Source: Frigoribacterium sp. JB110 (lineage in GTDB: Bacteria > Actinomycetota > Actinomycetes > Actinomycetales > Microbacteriaceae). From it: 64,000 nt of DNA. The translations under genes were made by a program, and so were the position numbers. The stretch spans positions 55,544 through 119,543 of the forward strand of contig NZ_FUIA01000027.1 of the NCBI RefSeq assembly GCF_900163665.1, read 5' to 3'. The notes below the pieces were generated by a model. That model was given only the letters and a program-made list of their open reading frames with translations, was not told the origin of the DNA and searched no databases. Below are positions 34,782-41,702 of this stretch, one piece after another (the stretch's first letter is position 1; each line of letters starts with the position of its first letter).

Positions 34782-36404
34782 CTAGTTCTGCTCGCGCTGC
34801 AGGCGCTTGCTGACCTTGCCGACCGCGGTGTACGGGAACTCGTCGACGACTTCCACGAAATCGGGCAGCTTGAACGTCGCCAGCCCCCGCTCCCGCAGGA
34901 ACGGGCGCAGCTTGGCCAGGGTGAGCTCGGTGGCGTGCTCGGGCGACCGGGGAATCAGATATGCCTTGATACGCTCGCCGAGCGCCTCGTCGTCGACACC
35001 GATCACGGAGGCATTGTGGATGCCATCGTGGGCGAGGAACGCGTTCTCCAGCTCTTCGGGCGCGATCTTGTCGCCGCCGCGGTTGATCTGGTCCTTCGAC
35101 CGGCCGACGACCCGGATGAACCCCCGTTCGTCTCGCTCGACGATGTCGCCCGTGCGGTAGAAGCCGTCGGCGGTGAACGCCAGGGCGTTCTGTTCGGGGT
35201 TGCGATAGTAGCCGCGGATCACCGACGGTCCCCGCGTCAGCAGATGACCGGGCTCACCGGGCGGCACATCTTCTCCCTCGTCGTCGATGACCTGGATCTC
35301 GTCAGCCTCTGAGGCGGGACGGCCTTGGTAGCGCACGCTGGTGGCCCGATCGACGTCGGCGGGGTTGCTGACGACCAGGCCCTCCCCCATCCCGAAGCTC
35401 TGAGACAGTTGCACGCCGAACTCCGGCTCGACCCTTCGCGCCACCTCTTCGCTCAGTTTCGCGCCCCCGCACATGATCACCTCCAGGCTGGAGAGGTCAT
35501 AGGTGCGCAGCGAGGAGTTCAGCCAGGCCAGCAGGATCGGAGGCACCAGCGTCACGCGGTTCGCCCGGTGCCTCTCGATCAGCGGGAACGCCGCGTCGGG
35601 GCTGCCGTTGGGCGCGATCACGACGGTGGCGCCCACGCTGAATGCGCCGAGAAAGCCGGGGGAACGCGTGGACATGCTGTGGCAGATCGGCATGACCAGC
35701 AGGTGCACCGTCCGCTCGGTGATGCCCCGCTCCGCCACGCTTCTGCGCAGCGCATAGCCGTAGGTGTGATGCGTGTGCGGCATCAGCTTCGGAATGCCCG
35801 TCGTTCCGCCGGAGATCTGCAACAGAGCGACATCCTGGGGATTGCACCGTCGTGCGTGCACGAGCGACCCCTTCGACAGCAACGCATCGTACTCAGCACC
35901 GCCGCCAGCGGGATCGAGCACCAGGGTGTGCTCCAGGTGCGGCCACCGGTCCTTCAGGTCGGCGGCCATCGCGGCAAGATCCGTGCCGGCGTCCGAGGCG
36001 ACGGTGATGTACGCGCGCGCCGAGGCGATGTCGATGAAATGCTCGATCTCGGCACGACGGTGTGCGATGGGAGCGACCACCGGAACCACTCCGAGCTCCC
36101 ACAACGCGAAAACGAACACGATGTACTCGTAGGTGTTCGGGAGATGCACCACCACCCGCTCGCCGCGACGCAGTCCCCGTTCCTTCAGGCCGGCCGCGAG
36201 GCGCAGGATCTCGTCCGTGAGTTGCGCGTAGGTCAACTGTGTATCGCGATCGATGACCGCGAGCTTGTCCGGGTAGCGCCGCGCGGTGGCGAAGAGCAGC
36301 TCAGGAAGGGTCTGATCGTGCCAGTATCCCTTTGCGAGGTATTCGGCGACCGTGTCCGGCGGATACGGTACGACCCCGTCCAGGGTCAGCGGTTGGATGG
36401 CCAC
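34782..36404 (-). CDS. Aryl-acid AMP ligase (DhbE/EntE-like) with an atypical substrate pocket
   Basis: A stand-alone 540-residue adenylating enzyme of EntE/DhbE size. It shows LLQISGGTTGIPKLMPHTHHTY (A3 core), FGMGEGL (A5), DGFYRTGDIVERDERGF (A7), GRSKDQINRGGDKIAPEELE (A8; the INRGG form is characteristic of aryl-acid ligases) and a C-terminal Lys in VGKVSKRLQ. It should activate an aromatic acid and load the carrier protein at 28154-28405. The DhbE pocket reads N-Y-S-A-Q-G-V-V-N; aligned by eye, this protein reads S-M-R-T-M-G-S-V-V. The Asn that binds the 2-hydroxyl of dihydroxybenzoate and salicylate is Ser, and an Arg appears at 239. The substrate is therefore probably neither of those acids. 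Confidence 0.9.
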   Translation of the reverse strand: MAIQPLTLDGVVPYPPDTVAEYLAKGYWHDQTLPELLFATARRYPDKLAVIDRDTQLTYAQLTDEILRLAAGLKERGLRRGERVVVHLPNTYEYIVFVFALWELGVVPVVAPIAHRRAEIEHFIDIASARAYITVASDAGTDLAAMAADLKDRWPHLEHTLVLDPAGGGAEYDALLSKGSLVHARRCNPQDVALLQISGGTTGIPKLMPHTHHTYGYALRRSVAERGITERTVHLLVMPICHSMSTRSPGFLGAFSVGATVVIAPNGSPDAAFPLIERHRANRVTLVPPILLAWLNSSLRTYDLSSLEVIMCGGAKLSEEVARRVEPEFGVQLSQSFGMGEGLVVSNPADVDRATSVRYQGRPASEADEIQVIDDEGEDVPPGEPGHLLTRGPSVIRGYYRNPEQNALAFTADGFYRTGDIVERDERGFIRVVGRSKDQINRGGDKIAPEELENAFLAHDGIHNASVIGVDDEALGERIKAYLIPRSPEHATELTLAKLRPFLRERGLATFKLPDFVEVVDEFPYTAVGKVSKRLQREQN

Positions 36405-36464
36405 GGAAACACCTTCCTCGAGTCAGCGCCGCGCGAGGCGTTCCGGCCGTCCTTGGGCATTGAT

Positions 36465-37217
36465 CTATGCCTGCTCCAGGCCCAGCACGGCTTCGAGCCC
36501 GACCGTCACGCCGGGGAGGTTCGGGACTTCGCGTATCGCGGTGAGCACTCCGGCCATGAGCGACTCGCGCGTCACGGAATCGTAACGCAGGGTGAGAAGT
36601 TCGCCCTCAGACCCGAACAGCACCTGCTGTGATGACATGAACCCGCGCACACGGACCGCGTGGACGTTGATTCCCTCGATCTTCCCGCCGCGCGTTCCAT
36701 GCGGATCGCTCGAGGTGGCATCGGGCGAGGGAGCACAACCCGCTTCGGAGCGAGCGCGAGCGATCACTTCGGCCGTGTGCTGCGCCGTGCCCGATGGCGC
36801 GTCGACCTTGCCGGGATGGTGCATCTCGATGATCTCCACAGACTCGAAGAGCGCGGCGGCCTTCGCCGCGAACCGGGCCAGGAGCACCGCACCCACCGAG
36901 AAGTTCGGAACGACGAAGACGTTGACGCCGTCGCGTTGGTCGACGGCGGCGCGGATCTTCTGGACGGCATCCTCATCGAAGCCGGAAGTGCCCACGACGA
37001 CGTGAAGTCCCTGCTCGATGCACCACTGGACTTGCTCGTGTGCAACCCCCGGGGGAGAGAACACGAGGACGACATCGGCGTTCTTGTCGACAACGTCCTG
37101 CAGGTCATCGTGGACGTCGATCTCGGCTACCACGCTCAGATCCGAGCTGGCCTCGATCGCGCGGACCGATGCTCCACCCATGCGACCACGGGCTCCCACC
37201 ACAGCGACTTGGCTCAT
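36465..37217 (-). CDS. 4-hydroxy-tetrahydrodipicolinate reductase-like protein (DapB family), iron-box controlled
   Basis: A full-length 250-residue DapB homolog. It has the N-terminal NAD(P)H motif VAVVGARGRMG, GTSGFDEDAV, PNFSVGAVLL and the catalytic loop EMHHPGKVDAPSGTA with the conserved His and Lys. C-terminal conserved parts are HAVRVRGFMSSQQVLFGSEGE and LTLRYDSVTRESLMAGV. Normally DapB reduces dihydrodipicolinate in lysine and diaminopimelate synthesis. Here it heads a siderophore operon and an iron box overlaps its start region. A second, housekeeping dapB should exist elsewhere in the genome. The paralog may act on a pyridine-dicarboxylate-like intermediate of the siderophore, which is inference. 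Confidence 0.9.
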   Translation of the reverse strand: MSQVAVVGARGRMGGASVRAIEASSDLSVVAEIDVHDDLQDVVDKNADVVLVFSPPGVAHEQVQWCIEQGLHVVVGTSGFDEDAVQKIRAAVDQRDGVNVFVVPNFSVGAVLLARFAAKAAALFESVEIIEMHHPGKVDAPSGTAQHTAEVIARARSEAGCAPSPDATSSDPHGTRGGKIEGINVHAVRVRGFMSSQQVLFGSEGELLTLRYDSVTRESLMAGVLTAIREVPNLPGVTVGLEAVLGLEQA

Positions 37218-37235
37218 GTGGTTAGGCTAAACTAA
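37217..37235. promoter_or_regulatory. DtxR/IdeR-type iron box at the dapB-like gene start
   Basis: TGTGGTTAGGCTAAACTAA matches the DtxR consensus at 16 of 19 positions, the best of the six sites. It touches the start codon of the dapB-like gene (ATG 37215-37217, minus), which suggests a very short leader or leaderless transcript. It also lies 110 bp before the divergent cupin gene. Confidence 0.75.
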
Positions 37236-37344
37236 GTTTTGCTGCGGGCGCAAGGGGATCTTCAAGAACTCGTACAGTCGCAACCGGCTATTTCCGCACA
37301 ACCATCACCGCGCTCCAGCGAGGTGAACGGCCGAAGGAGGAAGG

Positions 37345-38352
37345 GTGCCTGTGCCTCACGTCTTCGCCGTCGCTGCTGAGCCTGTTCACCAGAGTCTGGG
37401 GGTCGTAATGCCAAGGGACGACTCGTGCGATAAGCACGCAGAGCCTACGCGGTCGAGGCCGCTGAGGAAGACGTCGCTGATCCTCGCCGCCGCAAGAATG
37501 GAGGTCACGACCCGTAGCACAGAGGGCACGCTCCTGTGGGCGCACACCGGTCCTGCGTATGTCGATGTCGGCGATGCGCGGCTCAGAGCCAACGAAGGAC
37601 AGGGGCTGTGGATACCGCCTGACACCCAGTGCACGGTTTCCACCCCTCGCGACAGCCTCGCCATCCCGCTGCCCGTGTTCACCGACGAATCGTCGTGTTC
37701 ACTTCCCGACATCATGACCGTCGCCGTTACTGAAGAGGTACGAGCGGGCTTGCTATGGCATTTCACACGACTCCACGGGCGTCTACAAGGATCGTTACCC
37801 CGCTCTGGCGACCTGCTCGCTCTCGCCTGCGGGGCGCACGATGACCCCTACGGCGGAGGAGCCTCCCCGGCAGATCTCGCAACCCCATCTCAACAGATCA
37901 CCGAGTGGGTCAGTGCGTCCGCCGAAGGTAGACGGCATGCCGCGGAACTTCCCGCCTCTGATACTCCACCGAGCACCGTTCGCGCTCGCACAGGGACATC
38001 TACTGTCCTGGCGTGGGTCTACCGCGGTTCTGCGCGGGTCAGCATCAAGGGTCGTGAGCACGTGTTGCAAAGTGGGGACGCGATCGTGTTGCGCGCTCAC
38101 ATCCCGCATCACATCGACGCGGAGGCAGGAACCATTCTGCTGCCTGTCGTTGCGCGCGCAGGCGCGGGATTGTTCGGGTTCGACGGCGTCCAGGTTGCTC
38201 GCGTCCCCTCGGAGCGTGAACTGCCGCTCCTGCACACCGTCATTTCCACGCATACACCATTACGTCCCGAGGGGTTCCAACCGTTCTCGGAACCGCCGCG
38301 GTGGCTGCGGGAGACGATCGGGGCACAGGACACGCCACCCGTGCCGGGCTAG
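37345..38352 (+). CDS. Double-cupin protein resembling AraC sensor domains, without a DNA-binding domain
   Basis: A 335-residue protein. Start GTG 37345 follows GGAGGAAG closely; a second GTG six bases on or ATG 37408 are alternatives. Two cupin-like halves are visible: LLWAHTGPAYVDVGDARLRANEGQGLWIPPDTQCTV (about residues 63-98) and VLAWVYRGSARVSIKGREHVLQSGDAIVLRAHIPHHI (about 218-255). Both have the shape of the effector-binding cupin of AraC regulators (GxGLWIPPxxxH). No helix-turn-helix follows. It is divergent from the dapB-like gene and may share its iron box. It could be a small-molecule sensor, a cupin enzyme or a regulator that lost its DNA-binding part; I cannot assign a function. 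Confidence 0.75.
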   Translation: MPVPHVFAVAAEPVHQSLGVVMPRDDSCDKHAEPTRSRPLRKTSLILAAARMEVTTRSTEGTLLWAHTGPAYVDVGDARLRANEGQGLWIPPDTQCTVSTPRDSLAIPLPVFTDESSCSLPDIMTVAVTEEVRAGLLWHFTRLHGRLQGSLPRSGDLLALACGAHDDPYGGGASPADLATPSQQITEWVSASAEGRRHAAELPASDTPPSTVRARTGTSTVLAWVYRGSARVSIKGREHVLQSGDAIVLRAHIPHHIDAEAGTILLPVVARAGAGLFGFDGVQVARVPSERELPLLHTVISTHTPLRPEGFQPFSEPPRWLRETIGAQDTPPVPG

Positions 38353-38413
38353 GTTGCTCCCCTCTTCAGTCGCGGTCGCCACGCAGGGATGAGGTGAGCT
38401 GCGCGCCAGGTTG

Positions 38414-38827
38414 TCACAGTTCCCGGGAGGAGATCTGGTCGTTGGACCCCGGGACCGGCTGGGCGGGGTCGTTGCCGAGGGCGACCAGACGGTTGTCAGC
38501 GTCGACGTGCACGATCCGCGGCTCGTGGGTGAGCAGCTCCTGTTCGTCTGCCAGCAGGTAGGACATGATGATGACCAGATCGCCCGGGTTCACCAGGTGC
38601 GCGGCGGCACCGTTGATGCAGATGTGGCCCGCGCCGGCAAGCCCAGTGATCACGTAGGTCTCGATGCGGGCGCCATTGGTGATGTCGACGACCTGCACTT
38701 TCTCACCCTCGACGAGTCCTGCGGCGCGCACGAGGTCTTCGTCGATCGTGATCGACCCGACGTAGTGCAGGTCAGCCTGGGTTATGGTCGCGCGATGGAT
38801 CTTGCTTCCCAGGACGGTGCGTAGCAT
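38414..38827 (-). CDS. panD: Aspartate 1-decarboxylase (pyruvoyl enzyme), makes beta-alanine
   Basis: A 137-residue proenzyme of normal PanD length. It begins MLRTVLGSKIHRATITQADLHYVGS with Lys9 and the Gly24-Ser25 self-cleavage site that generates the pyruvoyl group. Arg54, Thr57 and Tyr58 (ARIETY) and GHICINGAAAHL are conserved. It converts L-aspartate to beta-alanine and CO2, normally for pantothenate. Here the gene starts 21 bp after MbtH, itself 27 bp after the N-monooxygenase gene, so it is part of a siderophore operon downstream of iron boxes. With three beta-alanine-like adenylation domains in the cluster, it most likely supplies that building block. A degraded copy lies at 26700-26989. 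Confidence 0.95.
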   Translation of the reverse strand: MLRTVLGSKIHRATITQADLHYVGSITIDEDLVRAAGLVEGEKVQVVDITNGARIETYVITGLAGAGHICINGAAAHLVNPGDLVIIMSYLLADEQELLTHEPRIVHVDADNRLVALGNDPAQPVPGSNDQISSREL

Positions 38828-38848
38828 CCGATTCTCCTTCCGACGCGA

Positions 38849-39136
38849 TCAGCCGCTGGTGGCTGAGGCGTTCTGGTCCTCGCTGTCGGAGGTGTTCTTG
38901 CCCGCTTCGTGCTCGGCGATGAAGTCCCGCAACGACTTGGGGCGCAGGTCGGTCCAGTTCTTGTCGATCCAGTCGAGAACTTCCTGACGGGGTTTCCCGT
39001 CGGGCTCCCCGTACACAATCGTCCAGCCACCGGGCACGGGCTTGAAGGTGGGCCAAAGCGAGTGCTGTTCTTCGTGGTTGATGAGGGCGTAGAAGGCGCC
39101 TTCGTCGTCATCGAATGGGTTCTTGGCCATTGTCAT
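38849..39136 (-). CDS. MbtH-family NRPS chaperone
   Basis: A 95-residue MbtH-like protein. All family landmarks are present: NPFDDDEGAFYALINHEEQHSLWP, VPGGWTIVYG and WTDLRPKSLRDF, with the invariant Trp residues, followed by a short acidic tail. MbtH proteins bind and activate adenylation domains. The natural clients are the two NRPSs of this cluster. A GAAGGAGATG sequence precedes the start. It lies between the N-monooxygenase and panD genes, with gaps of 27 and 21 bp. Confidence 0.96.
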   Translation of the reverse strand: MTMAKNPFDDDEGAFYALINHEEQHSLWPTFKPVPGGWTIVYGEPDGKPRQEVLDWIDKNWTDLRPKSLRDFIAEHEAGKNTSDSEDQNASATSG

Positions 39137-39163
39137 CTCCTTCGGTCTGTTCGGTCGCGGCTG

Positions 39164-40504
39164 TCACTGGTTGCTGCCCGTGTGAAGCGGCTGGGTGTGG
39201 AGGGCGGCGCCCAGTATCTCGCCGGCGCGGATCGACAGGTTGGACAGCAGCGACGAGCTGATCCCGTGGCTGTGCTGGACACCGCCGTTCAGGAAGATGC
39301 GGCCGTCCAGTCCTGGGATGCGCAGACTGTAATCGCGTGCCACGACAGGTTCATCGCCGTCGAACCCGGTGGTTTCGTCGATCCCTTCACCCATCAGGTC
39401 GCGCAGGTCGGCCGCAGCGAACCCGGTGGCGAACACCACCGCATCCACGTCCAGGGGCACCGTGCCTCGATCTCCGAGGTCCCGTAACGTGACGGCGACT
39501 CCGTCCGGCTCTTCTCGAAGGTTTGCGACGTCGGTGGTCCGATGAACGAAGAGTCTCCTCGTACCGCGGAGGTTTTCGTCGTACTCGCGCTGGTACAGGT
39601 CGTGGATGAGTTCCGCGTCGACAGCAGAGTAGTTCGTCGACCGATGCGTCCGGAGCAGGTGTTCTTTGAGGTCGGCCGGCGCTGTATAGAACTCGTCGAC
39701 AGCGCTCGGGTCGAAGATGCGGTTGGCGTAAGGGGTGTCATCGGACGGGGAGAACCCGAACCGGCGGATCGATGCATGAACTTCGGCGTCGGGAAACGTG
39801 TCGTGCAGGTATGCGGTGACCTCCGCGGCGCTCTGCCCCGCGCCGACGACCAGAAAGCGGCCGTGCGTCCGGGCCGGAAGCTGCTCGAGTTCGATCAGGA
39901 GTCGGTGGTTGTGGAACACTCGCGGTCCCGGCAGGACACCGTCGGGCAAGACGGGCCGAAGTCCCGTTGCCAGGACGACGGTCTCGGTGCGGATCTGTCG
40001 TACTTCGCCGTGCTGATCGAGCACGGAGACAACGAAGTCCCCGTCGTCCCGGTCGATACGGAAGGCTTTGGTGCCGTAGCTCACGGGAGTGGAGACGCGC
40101 TCGGCAGCCCAGCTCAGGTACTCGTGGAACTCCCGCCTGGTGGGGAAGAAGGTCCTCAGGTTGATGAAGTCCGTCAGCCGTCCCCGCTCGTGCAGGAAGT
40201 TCAGGAACGTGTAGGAGCTCGTGGGAGCGCGCAGAGAGACGAGATCCTTGAGGAAACTGATCTGCATCGTCGCGCCTGGTAGCAGCATCCCGTCATGCCA
40301 GCCGAACTGCGGTTGCGCCTCGATGAAGTGGGCGCTCACCCGCTCGGCGGCTGGAACAGTGGCGTTGTGTTCTTCGATGGTGATCGCGAGGCTGAGATTT
40401 GCCGGTCCGAATCCGATGCCGAGAATGTCGACCTTGTCTGATGTGGACCGTGGCACGAGGGGGTCAGCAACGGCCGCGCGTTTCGGCGTCTCGATCGTCG
40501 ACAT
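39164..40504 (-). CDS. L-ornithine N5/L-lysine N6-monooxygenase (SidA/IucD/PvdA family)
   Basis: A flavin-dependent N-hydroxylating monooxygenase that makes the N-hydroxy amino acid for hydroxamate groups. It shows DILGIGFGPANLSLA (FAD site), WHDGMLLPGATMQISFLKDLVSLRAP (strongly conserved in the family), RFLVVGAGQSAAEVTAYL (NADPH site) and VVFATGF near the C terminus. The start ATG 40504 (MSTIETPK) is chosen over GTG 40549 because of the GAGGGAG ribosome site; it gives 446 residues. Whether ornithine or lysine is the substrate cannot be read here. It is first in the operon with MbtH and panD. No hydroxamate acyl- or formyltransferase is visible in the window. Confidence 0.93.
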   Translation of the reverse strand: MSTIETPKRAAVADPLVPRSTSDKVDILGIGFGPANLSLAITIEEHNATVPAAERVSAHFIEAQPQFGWHDGMLLPGATMQISFLKDLVSLRAPTSSYTFLNFLHERGRLTDFINLRTFFPTRREFHEYLSWAAERVSTPVSYGTKAFRIDRDDGDFVVSVLDQHGEVRQIRTETVVLATGLRPVLPDGVLPGPRVFHNHRLLIELEQLPARTHGRFLVVGAGQSAAEVTAYLHDTFPDAEVHASIRRFGFSPSDDTPYANRIFDPSAVDEFYTAPADLKEHLLRTHRSTNYSAVDAELIHDLYQREYDENLRGTRRLFVHRTTDVANLREEPDGVAVTLRDLGDRGTVPLDVDAVVFATGFAAADLRDLMGEGIDETTGFDGDEPVVARDYSLRIPGLDGRIFLNGGVQHSHGISSSLLSNLSIRAGEILGAALHTQPLHTGSNQ

Positions 40505-40572
40505 TCGTGCTCCCTCGTCGTCTGCCCCGTGGGATCTTCCAGCGCTCACTTCACCGACAGTACCAGTCGAGC

Positions 40573-40591
40573 TTAGGTAAGGCTAAGGAAC
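40573..40591. promoter_or_regulatory. Iron-box-like site, N-monooxygenase side
   Basis: TTAGGTAAGGCTAAGGAAC has the left half and centre of the DtxR box (14 of 19) and a poor right half. It lies 69 bp upstream of the N-monooxygenase start (minus strand), in the 301-bp divergent region 40505-40805 that contains no gene. Confidence 0.65.
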
Positions 40592-40665
40592 TTTTGCAGA
40601 ATGATCCGAATGTCGACTGCGGAGGTGGAGCGCACTGTCGTGAGGATCAGGGTCGCGGAATGTGG

Positions 40666-40684
40666 TAAGGCTTGGCTAAGCTTA
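40666..40684. promoter_or_regulatory. Iron-box-like site, transporter side
   Basis: TAAGGCTTGGCTAAGCTTA matches the DtxR consensus at 14 of 19 positions. It lies 121 bp before the FepC-like ATPase start on the plus strand. Two separate boxes in one divergent region suggest separate promoters for the two operons. Confidence 0.65.
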
Positions 40685-40805
40685 CCCATCGGGACCCTTC
40701 GCTCACCCCGCATGGCCCCTCCTACCCGATGATGTGTTGGCAGCGCGACGACCTGTCGCAGTACGCCCACTCTCATTGGCGTGCGATCAAAGGACTGGAA
40801 ACCTG

Positions 40806-41702
40806 ATGGACACGACGACTCTCCCGGCCTCCCCCGACCTCAAGCCCGCGCCTCGCGCTCTCCAACCCGCTACTGACACCCAAGGCGAATCCATGGCAGG
40901 GCGTGCTGCGCGGCTGCAAGTTGAGTCGGCGTCGATCGGCTATGACAAGCGGCTGATCTCGCAAGAGCTGAGCGTGTCCATTCCGGACGAGTCGTTCACC
41001 GTGATCGTCGGCCCGAACGCGTGCGGGAAGTCGACCCTTTTGCGTGGTCTGTCACGGCTGCTCAAGCCCAGCGCAGGCGAGGTCGTCCTCGACGGCGCGG
41101 ATATCCACAGCTACAAGGCGAAGGAAGTCGCCCGGCGGCTGGGGCTGCTGCCGCAGACCTCGATCGCCCCGGACGGCATCGGCGTCGCCGACCTGGTTGC
41201 ACGAGGCCGGTACCCGTATCAGAAGCTGATCCGGCAATGGACCGAAGCCGATGAGGAAGCAGTGCTGATGGCCATGAACGCCACCGCCGTGACCGAGTTG
41301 TCGGGGCGGCTCGTCGATGAACTGTCGGGCGGCCAACGGCAGCGGGTATGGGTGGCGATGGCGCTGGCGCAGCAGACCGACATCCTGCTGTTGGACGAGC
41401 CCACCACGTTCCTGGACATCAGCTACCAGATCGAGCTGATGGAGCTGTTCACGGACCTGAACCGTGATGGTCGGACTTTGGTTGCCGTGTTGCACGATCT
41501 GAACCACGCCGCCCGCTACGGCACGCACCTGATCGCTATGAAGGACGGTGCCATCGTCGCCGAGGGCGCGCCGTCAGAGATCGTGACCGCCGAGCTCGTG
41601 GAAGAGGTCTTCGGACTGCGCTGCCTCGTCGTGCCGGATCCGGTATCCGGAACCCCATCGGTCGTTCCGCTCGGTCGAGATCGGCGGCAGAGCGCGGCAT
41701 GA
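40806..41702 (+). CDS. Ferric-siderophore ABC transporter ATP-binding protein (FepC/FhuC family)
   Basis: A 298-residue cytoplasmic ATPase. It shows Walker A GPNACGKSTLL, DIHSYKAKEVARRLGLLPQ (family-specific Q-loop region), GRYPYQKLIRQW, signature LSGGQRQRVWVAMALAQ, Walker B ILLLDEPTTFLD and H-loop VLHDLNHAARY. ATG 40806 is taken as start (the open frame reaches 40734); ATG 40893 is an alternative, since the first 30 residues are not conserved-looking. It is the only FepC-like ATPase in the window and probably drives the FecCD permeases at 13601-15783, which lack their own. Its stop overlaps the first exporter subunit (ATGA). Confidence 0.93.
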   Translation: MDTTTLPASPDLKPAPRALQPATDTQGESMAGRAARLQVESASIGYDKRLISQELSVSIPDESFTVIVGPNACGKSTLLRGLSRLLKPSAGEVVLDGADIHSYKAKEVARRLGLLPQTSIAPDGIGVADLVARGRYPYQKLIRQWTEADEEAVLMAMNATAVTELSGRLVDELSGGQRQRVWVAMALAQQTDILLLDEPTTFLDISYQIELMELFTDLNRDGRTLVAVLHDLNHAARYGTHLIAMKDGAIVAEGAPSEIVTAELVEEVFGLRCLVVPDPVSGTPSVVPLGRDRRQSAA

